Shown piece by piece: positions 1-7,510 of a stretch of DNA of 23,763 nucleotides (the first letter of the stretch is position 1; each line of letters opens with the position of its first letter). A model generated the notes under the pieces. The model was not told where the DNA came from. It searched no databases and saw only the letters and a program-made list of their open reading frames with translations. The DNA is from JBBAEV01 sp041655735 (GTDB lineage Bacteria > Bacillota_I > Bacilli_A > RF39 > UBA660). The position numbers and the translations under genes are program-made. The stretch lies in NCBI GenBank assembly GCA_041655735.1, contig JBBAEV010000013.1:1-23763 (forward strand), in the 5' to 3' direction.

Positions 1-126
1 CCAAGTTATGTACCCGAAGAAGAATTTGAAAAACTAACAGGTAAAACATTAGAAGAAGTAGATGCGTTAGATACGGCAAGATATGTCCCTAAAACAATGT
101 ATCGTTACCGTAAAAAAATTTATTAA
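1..126 (+). CDS. C-terminal end of an unrecognised protein (partial)
   Basis: An open frame enters from the left edge and stops with TAA at 124-126, giving the last 41 residues of a protein that begins outside the window. The tail is charged (PEEEFEKLTGKTLEEVD near its start, then a basic end, MYRYRKKIY). I do not recognise the family from this fragment. The stop lies only 14 nt before gpmI, with no terminator or promoter between them, so the two are probably cotranscribed. Codon use looks like that of the neighbouring real genes, and the frame stays open to the window edge, which supports a real gene. Confidence 0.7.
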   Translation, partial: PSYVPEEEFEKLTGKTLEEVDALDTARYVPKTMYRYRKKIY

Positions 127-140
127 CATGAGGTGGTAGA

Positions 141-1640
141 ATGAATCCAGTTATTTTATGTATTTTAGATGGAATAGGAATTAGTAATAAAATAAAAGGT
201 AATGCTTTTAAACAAGCGCAGACCCCTAATTTTGATTATCTATGGAATAACCATCCTCATTCCTTACTTATAGCTAGCGGTGAAAATGTAGGATTACCAT
301 CTAATCAAATGGGTAATAGTGAAGTTGGGCATATCAATATCGGTGCCGGTAGAATAGTTATGCAGCCTCTTACTATTATTAATAAATCAATAGAAGATAA
401 AACTTTCTTTAATAAAGAAAGTTTCTTAAACATAATTAATCATGTAAAAAATAACGATTCCAAACTACATGTTTTTGGTTTAGCAAGCGATGGTGGCGTT
501 CATTCCATGTTAGATCATATTATTGAAGTGTTAGAAATAGTTAATCAAAATGAAATAAATAAATTATATATACATATCATAACCGATGGGAGAGATACGT
601 TACCTAAATCAGCCTATACTTATGTAAAACAACTAGAAGACAAACTAAAAGAACTTCAAATAGGAACTATTGCGACAATAGCAGGAAGATATTATACAAT
701 GGATCGTGATAATAAATGGGAGCGTACTAAAAAAGCATATGATGCGATTGTGTGGGGTAATGGTAATTATGGGACAACTCCTAAAGAGGTGATAGAAAAC
801 AGTTATAAACAGAATATAACTGACGAATTTATATTGCCTACTATTATAAATAAAGATGGATTAATAGAAGACGGAGACGGTATTATTGTAGCTAACTATC
901 GGCCTGATCGGTTAATTCAATTATTTTCATCCATTACTAATAGTGAATTTGATTGCTTTGATAGAAAACAATTTAATAATATAAAATTGGTTACTTTATT
1001 TCCGACTAGCAATAAGGTTGTTGGGGAATCAGTGTTTGAAAAACAGGATTTAAAAAATACGTTAGGAGAATATCTATCTGGTTTTAGTATAAAACAATTG
1101 CGTATTGCAGAAACTGAAAAATATGCTCATGTAACTTATTTCTTTGATGGAGGAACAAATAGAAAAATTAATAATTGTAATAGAATATTAATACCTTCAT
1201 CCAAAGTTGCAACATATGATTTAAAACCAGAAATGGGAGCAGATGAAATTACTAATAGATTGTTAGAAGAATTAGATAAAGATTATGACTTTGTTGTATT
1301 GAATTATGCTAATGGTGATATGGTAGGACATACCGGGAATATGAAAGCAGCCATTAAAGCTATAGAAACGGTTGATATTAATTTAGGGAGACTTTATCAT
1401 AAGATAAAACAATTAAATGGTACTCTAATAATAACTGCTGATCACGGTAATTGTGAAGAAATGCTTAATGAAAAAGGAAATATTTTGACTTCGCATTCTA
1501 ATAATCCAGTTCCTTTTATAATTACTAATAAAGGATATGTTTTAAAGGATGGAAAGCTATCCGACATAGCACCCACTATATTAAAAATAATGAATATAAA
1601 AATACCAGAAGAAATGACAGGGGAAGTATTAATAAAATAA
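141..1640 (+). CDS. gpmI: 2,3-bisphosphoglycerate-independent phosphoglycerate mutase
   Basis: Cytosolic glycolytic enzyme that interconverts 3- and 2-phosphoglycerate, using two Mn ions and a phosphoserine intermediate. At 499 aa it falls a little short of the usual length of about 510. The alkaline-phosphatase-like metal site is complete: D10 in CILDGIG, the catalytic serine S60 in GNSEVGH, the NGDMVGH Asp/His pair, TADHGNCEE, and the His of TSHSNNP near the C terminus. The substrate-binding insert lies roughly between residues 75 and 300, with GRDT and GRYYTMDRD motifs. The start is ATG at 141, preceded by a GAGGTGG ribosome-binding site. It closely follows an upstream gene and is closed by a strong terminator, so it is the last gene of that unit. 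Identification is secure. Confidence 0.97.
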   Translation: MNPVILCILDGIGISNKIKGNAFKQAQTPNFDYLWNNHPHSLLIASGENVGLPSNQMGNSEVGHINIGAGRIVMQPLTIINKSIEDKTFFNKESFLNIINHVKNNDSKLHVFGLASDGGVHSMLDHIIEVLEIVNQNEINKLYIHIITDGRDTLPKSAYTYVKQLEDKLKELQIGTIATIAGRYYTMDRDNKWERTKKAYDAIVWGNGNYGTTPKEVIENSYKQNITDEFILPTIINKDGLIEDGDGIIVANYRPDRLIQLFSSITNSEFDCFDRKQFNNIKLVTLFPTSNKVVGESVFEKQDLKNTLGEYLSGFSIKQLRIAETEKYAHVTYFFDGGTNRKINNCNRILIPSSKVATYDLKPEMGADEITNRLLEELDKDYDFVVLNYANGDMVGHTGNMKAAIKAIETVDINLGRLYHKIKQLNGTLIITADHGNCEEMLNEKGNILTSHSNNPVPFIITNKGYVLKDGKLSDIAPTILKIMNIKIPEEMTGEVLIK

Positions 1641-1682
1641 AGAGAGGGCGAAGTCTTATACTGAAAACAGATAATGTAAAAA

Positions 1683-1719
1683 AGAAACTATGATAAAATA
1701 AAGATATCATAGTTTTTTT
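1683..1719 (+). terminator. Rho-independent terminator after gpmI
   Basis: An 11-bp perfect inverted repeat (AAACTATGATA at 1685-1695, TATCATAGTTT at 1705-1715) has a 9-nt loop and runs into seven T's. The A-rich 5' side also allows extra pairs. It ends the gpmI transcript 43 nt after its stop codon. Confidence 0.9.
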
Positions 1720-2035
1720 AGAAAGAGAGTAATTTGCAAGCCATTCAATTTAGTAAAACAAAAGCAAGACATAGAAGATAGAGATTATGGTTTATTTGCT
1801 TTTATAAAAGAAAGAGTAATAAAAAATCTCATTAGTTATAAAGAGAGCGCCTTTTGATGTTAGGAAATATGAAGAAGAAAAAATTACATTCTATAATGGA
1901 GTAAACAAACCTATATAAGTTGAATCAAGTAATGATAAAGATATAATTGACACAATAAAAAAGACTATACATCCTGAAAAGAACCAACCAAGCGTAAGGT
2001 TTAGAAAAATAATGTCAAAGACTTTAAGGGAATAA
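1720..2035 (+). pseudogene. Decayed reading frame, family unknown
   Basis: This stretch reads like degraded coding DNA. Frame 1 is open from the gpmI terminator to TGA at 1855-1857, with a plausible peptide (for example DYGLFAFIKERVIKNLISY). The reading then continues convincingly one frame over, from 1856 (DVRKYEEEKITFYNGV), meets an in-frame TAA at 1916-1918, and goes on (DIIDTIKKTIHPEKNQPSV) to TAA at 2033-2035. There is no start codon or ribosome-binding site, so the 5' end is lost. One frameshift plus one nonsense codon implies a dead remnant. I do not recognise the protein. Chance open frames in AT-rich DNA remain an alternative. Confidence 0.4.
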
Positions 2036-2045
2036 GTAATAAACG

Positions 2046-2071
2046 GGTACAGATAGCATCTGTATCTTTTT
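2046..2071 (+). terminator. Rho-independent terminator upstream of the S10 operon
   Basis: A 9-bp stem (GGTACAGAT at 2046-2054, ATCTGTATC at 2058-2066, one G-U pair) with a 3-nt AGC loop is followed by TTTTTA. It lies 11 nt after the last stop of the decayed frame, so it may be that dead gene's own terminator. It also insulates the ribosomal operon from upstream transcription. Confidence 0.8.
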
Positions 2072-2119
2072 ATTGGAAAAAAGGAAAATAAAAAAAAGTT
2101 AAAAAAATCATTTTTTCTC

Positions 2120-2149
2120 TTGATTTTCATATAATGTATTTGATATAAT
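2120..2149 (+). promoter_or_regulatory. Promoter of the S10-spc-alpha operon
   Basis: TTGATT at 2120-2125 and TATAAT at 2144-2149 are separated by 18 nt. The -10 is preceded by TGA (TGnTATAAT), an extended -10 element. This is a near-consensus housekeeping-sigma promoter placed after the terminator at 2046-2071, with a predicted start near 2156. A second TATAAT at 2130-2135 lacks a good -35. No other convincing promoter is seen between here and 16481. Confidence 0.8.
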
Positions 2150-2155
2150 GTTTAT

Positions 2156-2267
2156 TGGTTTGACTGCTTAGATGCGCGAGGTTGCTGATACACCAGGTTA
2201 AGTTGTTATTATGGTTATTGGGTTATTTGCGTGGAGCAAGTCTATACTCGATATAGGCGAAGGGAGG
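2156..2267 (+). promoter_or_regulatory. Long, potentially structured 5' leader of the S10 operon
   Basis: About 118 nt separate the predicted start from the rpsJ ATG. The leader is noticeably less AT-rich than other intergenic DNA here. A 6-bp hairpin (TCTATA 2241-2246, TATAGG 2252-2257, one G-U pair) with loop CTCGA sits just before the GGGAGG ribosome-binding site. The loop's CTCG (2247-2250) can pair with CGAG at 2177-2180, a possible pseudoknot or long-range contact. From memory, the block GCGAGGTTGCTGATACACC resembles leaders upstream of rpsJ in other Firmicutes; I could not check this. A ribosomal-protein-binding autoregulatory leader is the likely role, by inference. Confidence 0.5.
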
Positions 2268-2273
2268 ATTTAT

Positions 2274-2582
2274 ATGGTGAAGGAAAAAGTGCGTATTAAA
2301 CTTAAAGCTTATGATCACAGAATCTTAGATCAAGCAACTGCAAAAATCATTGAAACTGTGAAAAGAAGCGGCAGTGAAGTTAGTGGGCCAGTACCACTAC
2401 CAACTGAAATTCAAAAATATACTGTTCTTAGAGCGGTACATAAATATAAGGATTCGCGCGAACAATTTGAAATGCGTACACACAAAAGATTAATCGACAT
2501 CAAAAATCCTAGTAAGGAAACAATTGAGTCACTAACTCATTTAGACTTACCTAGTGGTGTTGATATTGAAATTAAATTATAA
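2274..2582 (+). CDS. rpsJ: 30S ribosomal protein S10
   Basis: S10 is a 30S head protein and also the NusE transcription antitermination factor. At 102 aa it has the standard length. The family landmarks are all present: N-terminal RIKLKAYDHRILD, the PVPLPT loop with flanking residues, and the EMRTHKRLIDI hairpin near residues 63-73. I chose ATG at 2274 because GGGAGG at 2262-2267 is ideally spaced and MVKEKVRIK matches the family start. An in-phase ATG at 2211 would add 21 unrelated residues and translate through the leader hairpin. It is the first gene of the S10-spc-alpha operon and probably the regulated one. Confidence 0.97.
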   Translation: MVKEKVRIKLKAYDHRILDQATAKIIETVKRSGSEVSGPVPLPTEIQKYTVLRAVHKYKDSREQFEMRTHKRLIDIKNPSKETIESLTHLDLPSGVDIEIKL

Positions 2583-2607
2583 ATAGAAATTTATAGGAGG
2601 AAATAAT

Positions 2608-3471
2608 ATGAAAGGAATCTTAGGTTATAAGGTTGGAATGACTGGGGTATTTTCTAAGAACGGGAAATTAATACCAGTAACAGTTATTGAAGCAGAACCT
2701 AATATCGTAACACAAATAAAAACCGAAGCAACAGACGGATATAATGCGATACAATTAGGTTTTAGGACCAAAAGAGAAAAACTAAGTAATAAGCCCGAAC
2801 AGGGACATGTTAAAAAAGCAAATACTGAACCTAAGCGCTTCTTTAAAGAGATAAAAGGCGTAGACATTAATAATTATGAACTAGGTGGAGAAATAAAAGT
2901 AGATATTTTTGAAGCTGGCGAAGTAGTAGATGTAACAGGAACTTCAAAAGGGAAAGGATTTCAAGGATCTATTAAAAGACATAATCAAAGTAGAGGTCCT
3001 ATGGGACATGGTTCTCATTACCATAGAGGATCAGGGTCAATGGGGACTATGAGAGCAATGCGTGTTTTAAAAGGTAAAAAATTACCAGGACATATGGGTA
3101 ACGAAACAGTTACTATTCAAAATTTAGAAGTTATTTCTGTTGATTTGGGAAATAACCTTATATTAATAAAAGGCAATGTTCCTGGACCAAATGGCTCATT
3201 TGTTGTTATAAAAAATTCTGTTAAAAACCCTAAAACAAAAAGAAATCAAGAAGAATTAGTTTCTTATATCGAAGAAAAAATTGTAAACGAAGAACCAGAA
3301 GAAATAATTCAGGAAGCAAGTGAAGAAGTAGAGGAAACTAACGATTTATCTGAGAAACCGGTTAAACCCGTTCAAGAAGAAGCGTCTGAAGACTTAGTTG
3401 AGGAAATAAATCAAACAGAGGAAACAAATGAAAAACCAGAAGAAAAGAAAGAGGAAACATCACAAGAATAA
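2608..3471 (+). CDS. rplC: 50S ribosomal protein L3 with an acidic C-terminal extension
   Basis: L3 is an early-assembling 50S protein whose central loop reaches toward the peptidyl-transferase centre. Residues 1 to about 209 form the normal L3, including KGKGFQG at 115-120, the QSRGPMGHGSHYHRGSGSMG loop (127-146), and KGKKLPGHMGNETVTIQ at 155-171. The protein then continues for about 78 residues (210-287) in a Glu-rich, low-complexity tail: I count 27 Glu in residues 213-287. Typical L3 is about 205-215 aa, so this is a real extension. There is no frameshift and the next gene follows normally 37 nt later. An AGGAGG ribosome-binding site precedes ATG 2608. Confidence 0.96.
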   Translation: MKGILGYKVGMTGVFSKNGKLIPVTVIEAEPNIVTQIKTEATDGYNAIQLGFRTKREKLSNKPEQGHVKKANTEPKRFFKEIKGVDINNYELGGEIKVDIFEAGEVVDVTGTSKGKGFQGSIKRHNQSRGPMGHGSHYHRGSGSMGTMRAMRVLKGKKLPGHMGNETVTIQNLEVISVDLGNNLILIKGNVPGPNGSFVVIKNSVKNPKTKRNQEELVSYIEEKIVNEEPEEIIQEASEEVEETNDLSEKPVKPVQEEASEDLVEEINQTEETNEKPEEKKEETSQE

Positions 3472-3508
3472 TCAACTTTGTTGATTAGTGATGAAAGGAG
3501 GAGTTCAC

Positions 3509-4132
3509 ATGGCTAAAGTCACTTTGTTTAATACCAAAGGAGAAAAAGTAAAAGATGTAACTTTAAAAGATGAACTTTGGAATATAGAACCTAATGATGC
3601 GGTTTTATATGAAGCAATAAAATTAAGTCAAAATTCTTTAAGACAGGGAACCCATAAAGCAAAAACACGTGCTGAAGTTAGAGGTGGTGGTAGAAAACCA
3701 TTTCGTCAAAAAGGAACTGGTAATGCTCGTCAAGGAACTATAAGAGCCCCTCATATGCGTGGTGGAGGCGTGGTATTTGCGAAAGTACCAAGAAAATACA
3801 GTAAAGATATGAATCGTAAACAAAGAAAGTTAGCTTTAAGATCGGCTTTATCATATAAGATAAATGCTAAAAACTTACTTTTGTTAGATAATTTAAATAT
3901 TGAAACACCTAAAACAAAAGAAATGTTAGATATAGTTAATAATTTAAAATTAAAAAATAAAATACTATTTATAACTAATGAATTCAATGAAAATATTAAT
4001 TTATCATCTAGAAATATAGCTTATATAACACTTCTTGAATCAACAGGAATTAATGTTTTAGATATAGTTAATAATGACTATATAGTCATTACAGAAGATA
4101 GTATTAAAACAATTGAGGGGGTGCTTAATTAA
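3509..4132 (+). CDS. rplD: 50S ribosomal protein L4
   Basis: L4 binds 23S rRNA near the peptide exit tunnel. In E. coli it also represses the S10 operon; whether it does so here is unknown. At 207 aa it has normal length. The long tunnel-lining loop is clear at about residues 45-90 (RGGGRKPFRQKGTGNARQGT, then APHMRGGGVVF). ATG 3509 is chosen because it is preceded by AAGGAGG at 3495-3501 and gives the family start MAKVTLFN. An in-phase GTG at 3488 would place that ribosome-binding site inside the coding region. Its TAA overlaps the rplW ATG by one base (TAATG), implying coupled translation. Confidence 0.97.
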   Translation: MAKVTLFNTKGEKVKDVTLKDELWNIEPNDAVLYEAIKLSQNSLRQGTHKAKTRAEVRGGGRKPFRQKGTGNARQGTIRAPHMRGGGVVFAKVPRKYSKDMNRKQRKLALRSALSYKINAKNLLLLDNLNIETPKTKEMLDIVNNLKLKNKILFITNEFNENINLSSRNIAYITLLESTGINVLDIVNNDYIVITEDSIKTIEGVLN

Positions 4133-4413
4133 TGAATAATTATAGAGACATTATAAAAGCGCCGATAGTTACTGAAAAAAATGCTACCCTCGCAACCAAT
4201 GAGGGTAAATATGTGTTTGAAGTTGCTAGATCAGCAAATAAAACTTCAATAAAACAAGCTATTGAATCAATATTCAAAGTCAAAGTAGAAAACATAAATA
4301 TAATAAATGTAAAACCAAAAAACAAAAAAGTTGGTCTCCATAAAGGAAAAACCAATCATGTTAAAAAAGCAATTGTAAAATTAGCTGAAGGTAATAAAAT
4401 CGACTTTAGTTAG
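4132..4413 (+). CDS. rplW: 50S ribosomal protein L23
   Basis: L23 sits at the tunnel exit of the 50S subunit and is the docking site for trigger factor and the signal recognition particle. At 93 aa it has the usual bacterial length. It shows the family N terminus (RDIIKAPIVTEK), the YVFEVARSANKTSIKQAIE segment, and the basic loop around residues 58-75 (NVKPKNKKVGLHKGK). Its ATG overlaps the rplD stop by one base, and its ribosome-binding site (GAGGGGG) lies inside rplD. Confidence 0.96.
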   Translation: MNNYRDIIKAPIVTEKNATLATNEGKYVFEVARSANKTSIKQAIESIFKVKVENINIINVKPKNKKVGLHKGKTNHVKKAIVKLAEGNKIDFS

Positions 4414-4429
4414 TAAAGGAGGATAAAAA

Positions 4430-5257
4430 ATGCCAATTAAAAATTATAAAGCGACAACTCCTGGTAGAAGAGATATGTCTACTTTAGAAAAAGCAAATAT
4501 TACTAAACAAAAGCCAGAAAAATCACTCACAATAGCATTGAAGAAAAAAGGTGGACGCAATAATCAAGGGAAAATAACAGTAAGACATCAAGGTGGTGGC
4601 GTTAAAAGGAAATACCGTTTAATAGATTTTAAAAGAAGAAAAGATAATGTTAAAGGTATTGTCAAAGCTATAGAATATGATCCAAATAGATCATGCAACA
4701 TTGCGTTAATTGCTTATCAGGATGGTGGGAAAAGTTATATTATTGCACCTAAAGAATTAAAAATAGGAGACATTATTATTAGTGGGGATCAAGTAGATGT
4801 GAAACCAGGTAATGCAATGTTAATTATGAATATGCCTGTTGGTACATTCATTCATAACATTGAATTAAAACCAGGCAAAGGTGGTCAAATAGCACGTTCG
4901 GCTGGAAATTCAGCCCAAATATTAGGGCGTGAAGATAAATATGTATTAATAAGACTATCAAGTGGTGAATCAAGGAAGATTCTAGGAACATGCCGCGCAA
5001 CAGTAGGTGTTGTAGGAAATGAAGACCATAAGCTCGTTCAATTAGGAAAAGCGGGGCGTAAGCGTCATTTGGGTATCCGTCCAACTGTTCGTGGATCGGT
5101 TATGAATCCAAATGACCACCCACATGGTGGTGGGGAAGGTAAAGCTCCTATTGGTCGTAAAGGGCCAGTTACTCCTTGGGGCAAACCAGCTTTAGGAAGA
5201 AAAACAAGGAATAAAAAGAAGTTATCAAATAAATACATTATTCATCGTAAAAAATAG
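4430..5257 (+). CDS. rplB: 50S ribosomal protein L2
   Basis: L2 is a large, highly conserved 23S rRNA-binding protein needed for subunit association and peptidyl transferase function. At 275 aa it has standard length. The N-terminal region has TPGRRDMSTL and GGRNNQGKITVRHQGGG. The middle has the OB/SH3-like core (LKPGKGGQIARSAG). The C terminus carries the hallmark NPNDHPHGGGEGKAPIGRKG motif with its conserved histidines (H230, H232) and TPWGKPALGRKTR. An AAAGGAGG ribosome-binding site lies just before ATG 4430. The gene follows rplW after 16 nt. Confidence 0.98.
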   Translation: MPIKNYKATTPGRRDMSTLEKANITKQKPEKSLTIALKKKGGRNNQGKITVRHQGGGVKRKYRLIDFKRRKDNVKGIVKAIEYDPNRSCNIALIAYQDGGKSYIIAPKELKIGDIIISGDQVDVKPGNAMLIMNMPVGTFIHNIELKPGKGGQIARSAGNSAQILGREDKYVLIRLSSGESRKILGTCRATVGVVGNEDHKLVQLGKAGRKRHLGIRPTVRGSVMNPNDHPHGGGEGKAPIGRKGPVTPWGKPALGRKTRNKKKLSNKYIIHRKK

Positions 5258-5275
5258 TAAGAAAGGAAGATATAA

Positions 5276-5554
5276 ATGGCTAGAAGCTTAAAAAAAGGGC
5301 CTTATGTAGCTGAAAAATTACTTAACAAAGTAAGAAATATGAATACCACTAAGGCGAAAAAAGAAGTGATAAAAACTTATGAGCGTGATTCTACTATATT
5401 TCCTGATTTTGTAGGACATACTTTTGCGGTACATAATGGGAGAGAATTTATACCTGTTTATATAACTGAAGATATGATTGGTCATAAATTAGGAGAATTT
5501 TCACCAACTCGTAAATTTGGTGGACATGGTAGTAAGAAAGATGATAGGAAATAA
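5276..5554 (+). CDS. rpsS: 30S ribosomal protein S19
   Basis: S19 lies in the 30S head next to S13, where it contacts the A-site side of the decoding region. At 92 aa it is normal. It begins MARSLKKGPYVAEKLL, and has the TIFPDFVGHTFAVHNGREF core and the C-terminal HKLGEFSPTRKFGGHG signature. The ATG at 5276 is preceded by GAAAGGAAG. It sits between rplB and rplV in the canonical S10-operon order. Confidence 0.97.
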   Translation: MARSLKKGPYVAEKLLNKVRNMNTTKAKKEVIKTYERDSTIFPDFVGHTFAVHNGREFIPVYITEDMIGHKLGEFSPTRKFGGHGSKKDDRK

Positions 5555-5580
5555 GATAAGTAATCGAGAGGAGGATTAAT

Positions 5581-5916
5581 ATGGAAGCAAAAGCAATTTT
5601 AAGAAAAAGTAAAATTGCCCCTCGTAAAGTTCGTTTAACTATTGATTTAATTCGTGGTAAAAACACTTTAGAGGCATTATCTATATTAAAAAATACTAAT
5701 ACCAAAGCTTCTGAATTAATAGAAAAAGTATTACTTTCGGCTATTGCCAATGCTGAAAACAATTTAGAATTAGATAAAGAAAAATTAGTAGTAAAAGAGG
5801 CCTTTGTTGATGAAGGGCCTACATTAAAGAGAGTAAATCCGCGCTCAAAAGGTAGAGCTGATAGAATAATTAAGAGAACTAGTCACATTACCATAAAAGT
5901 TGCGGAAAGAAACTAG
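5581..5916 (+). CDS. rplV: 50S ribosomal protein L22
   Basis: L22 organises several 23S rRNA domains, and its beta-hairpin lines the exit tunnel near the macrolide site. At 111 aa it is of usual length. The N terminus has KIAPRKVRLTIDLIRGK (11-27). The tunnel hairpin is visible at about residues 78-98 (DEGPTLKRVNPRSKGRADRI), with no insertion or deletion of the kind linked to macrolide resistance. A GAGAGGAGG ribosome-binding site precedes ATG 5581. Confidence 0.97.
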   Translation: MEAKAILRKSKIAPRKVRLTIDLIRGKNTLEALSILKNTNTKASELIEKVLLSAIANAENNLELDKEKLVVKEAFVDEGPTLKRVNPRSKGRADRIIKRTSHITIKVAERN

Positions 5917-5933
5917 ATAAAGGAGGTATACGA

Positions 5934-6611
5934 ATGGGTCAAAAAGTAAGCCCTATTGGACTTCGTGTAGGAATAAATAAAGATTGGGAATCAAGATGGT
6001 ATGCATCATCAAAAGATTTTAGCAAATATTTAATTGCTGATATGGAAATAAGAAAATATTTAGATAAAAAATTAAAGAATGCTGCTGTTTCAAAAATAGA
6101 AATAGAAAGAAACAAGAAGCGTACTGAAGTGATTATTCATACTGCTAAACCTGGTATTGTTATAGGTCGTGGTGGTGAAGAAATAGAAAAAATGAAAAAA
6201 GATTTATCTAAAGTAGTAAATCAAGATTTACAAATATCAGTTATTGAAATAAAGAATCCTAATCTAGTTGCAAAAATAGTTGCTGATACTATTGCTCATC
6301 AAATTGAAAATAGAGCATCTTTTCGTATGGCACAAAAGAAAGCTATTAAAAACACTATGAGAGCAGGAGCAAAAGGTATAAAAACAAATGTTTCAGGTCG
6401 TTTAGGTGGTGTCGAAATGGCGCGTAGTGAAAAATATACAGAAGGAAATATCCCGCTACATACTTTGCGTGCCGATATTGATTATGCTGCTAGTGAAGCT
6501 GATACTACATATGGAAAAATTGGAGTAAAAGTATGGATTTATAAAGGCGAAATATTAAATAAGAAAAAAGATAAGGGGGCAAATAAAGATGTTGATGCCA
6601 AAAAGAACTAA
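5934..6611 (+). CDS. rpsC: 30S ribosomal protein S3
   Basis: S3 forms part of the mRNA entry tunnel with S4 and S5. At 225 aa it is standard. It begins MGQKVSPIGLRVG and has a KH domain with the GxxG loop GRGG at residues 78-81. The C-terminal domain shows GRLGGVEMARSEKYTEG and the conserved HTLRADIDY segment. A short basic tail follows. Its last 23 nt overlap the start of rplP, whose ribosome-binding site (AAGGGGGC) lies inside rpsC. AAAGGAGG precedes its own ATG. Confidence 0.97.
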   Translation: MGQKVSPIGLRVGINKDWESRWYASSKDFSKYLIADMEIRKYLDKKLKNAAVSKIEIERNKKRTEVIIHTAKPGIVIGRGGEEIEKMKKDLSKVVNQDLQISVIEIKNPNLVAKIVADTIAHQIENRASFRMAQKKAIKNTMRAGAKGIKTNVSGRLGGVEMARSEKYTEGNIPLHTLRADIDYAASEADTTYGKIGVKVWIYKGEILNKKKDKGANKDVDAKKN

Positions 6612-7011
6612 ATATCGTAAACCCCATCGTATTTCTTATGAAGGAAAATCTAAAGGTAATGTTGAATTACAATTTGGTGAATATGGTCTTATGGCAAAAG
6701 AAGGGGCTTGGATTACTAATCATCAAATCGAAGCAGCTCGTATTGCTATGACTCGTTATATGAAACGTGGTGGAAGAGTATATATTAATATTTTTCCTCA
6801 TTTATCTTTAACTAAGAAGCCATTAGAAACACGTATGGGAAGCGGAAAAGGTGCACCTGAAAGTTGGGTTGCTGTTGTTAAAAAAGGTAAAATTATGTTT
6901 GAAATATCAGGTGTAGATGAACCGACAGCAAGGGAAGCATTAAGACTCGCTGGCCATAAATTACCTATTAAAAGTAGGTTTGTAAAAAAAGAAAATGGTG
7001 GTGATAAATAA
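6589..7011 (+). CDS. rplP: 50S ribosomal protein L16
   Basis: L16 contacts the acceptor end of A-site tRNA and is a late 50S assembly protein. At 140 aa it is normal. MLMPKRTKYRKPHR is the family start, supporting ATG 6589 even though it overlaps rpsC by 23 nt. The second in-frame ATG at 6595 would remove only two residues. The functional loop TRMGSGKGAPESWVAVVKKG starts at residue 81. Its stop overlaps the rpmC start by one base (TAATG). Confidence 0.97.
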   Translation: MLMPKRTKYRKPHRISYEGKSKGNVELQFGEYGLMAKEGAWITNHQIEAARIAMTRYMKRGGRVYINIFPHLSLTKKPLETRMGSGKGAPESWVAVVKKGKIMFEISGVDEPTAREALRLAGHKLPIKSRFVKKENGGDK

Positions 7012-7208
7012 TGAAAGTGTCAGAAATAAGAGAATTAGCCACTGATGAAATCATTAAAAAAATAGATGAAACAAAAGAAGAATTATTTAATTTGCGTTTT
7101 CAACAAGCGACAGGTAATTTAGAAAAACCTTCTCGTCTTAAAGAACTTAGGAAAAGTATTGCGCGTATGAAAACTATTATCAACGAACGCAAATCAAATG
7201 AAGAATAA
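7011..7208 (+). CDS. rpmC: 50S ribosomal protein L29
   Basis: L29 is a small two-helix protein at the polypeptide exit site beside L23. At 65 aa it has the normal length. The signature KEELFNLRFQQATGNLEKPS is present at about residues 22-41, followed by the second helix with IARMKTIINER. Unlike the long L29 of Mycoplasma, no extension is seen. It is coupled to rplP by a one-base stop/start overlap. Confidence 0.96.
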   Translation: MKVSEIRELATDEIIKKIDETKEELFNLRFQQATGNLEKPSRLKELRKSIARMKTIINERKSNEE

Positions 7209-7222
7209 AGGAGAATGTTACT

Positions 7223-7483
7223 ATGGAAGACAAAAGAAAGCATGAATTTATTGGTAAAGTAGTAAGTGCTAAAAATGATAAAACCATTACTATTTTAGTA
7301 GAAACTTATGGGAAACATCCTTTATATAATAAACGTGTAAAAAAATCAAAAAAATATACTGCCCACGATGAAAATAACCAAGCAAAAGTAGGCGATAAAG
7401 TACTTGTTGTTGAAACAAGACCAATATCAAAAACAAAAAAATTCCGTTTGGTTAAAATTATTGAAGAAGCAGTTATTCTATAA
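7223..7483 (+). CDS. rpsQ: 30S ribosomal protein S17
   Basis: S17 is a primary 16S rRNA-binding OB-fold protein of the 30S body. At 86 aa it is normal. It shows FIGKVVSAKNDKTITILVE, the HPLYNKRVKKSKKYTAHDE loop and the C-terminal GDKVLVVETRPISKTKKFRLV, which match the family throughout. The ATG at 7223 follows a modest AAAGGAG site. The gene order rplP-rpmC-rpsQ is the standard end of the S10 operon. Confidence 0.97.
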   Translation: MEDKRKHEFIGKVVSAKNDKTITILVETYGKHPLYNKRVKKSKKYTAHDENNQAKVGDKVLVVETRPISKTKKFRLVKIIEEAVIL

Positions 7484-7510
7484 TCTCTTTATTTGGAAGG
7501 AGGGAATGCT

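Noticed and set aside
1891..2130. A 79-codon - strand open frame with hydrophobic stretches, in the gpmI-rpsJ gap
   Set aside because: It runs over the terminator at 2046-2071 and the promoter region, is Phe/Lys homopolymer-rich, and has no upstream signals. The + strand decayed frame explains the region better.
2211..2273. Longer rpsJ start at ATG 2211
   Set aside because: It would translate the leader hairpin and the ribosome-binding site. ATG 2274 gives the exact S10 length and N terminus.
4181..4206. Inverted repeat (CTACCCTCGCAACCAATGAGGGTA) inside rplW
   Set aside because: It lies within conserved coding sequence and has no T tract; probably coincidental.
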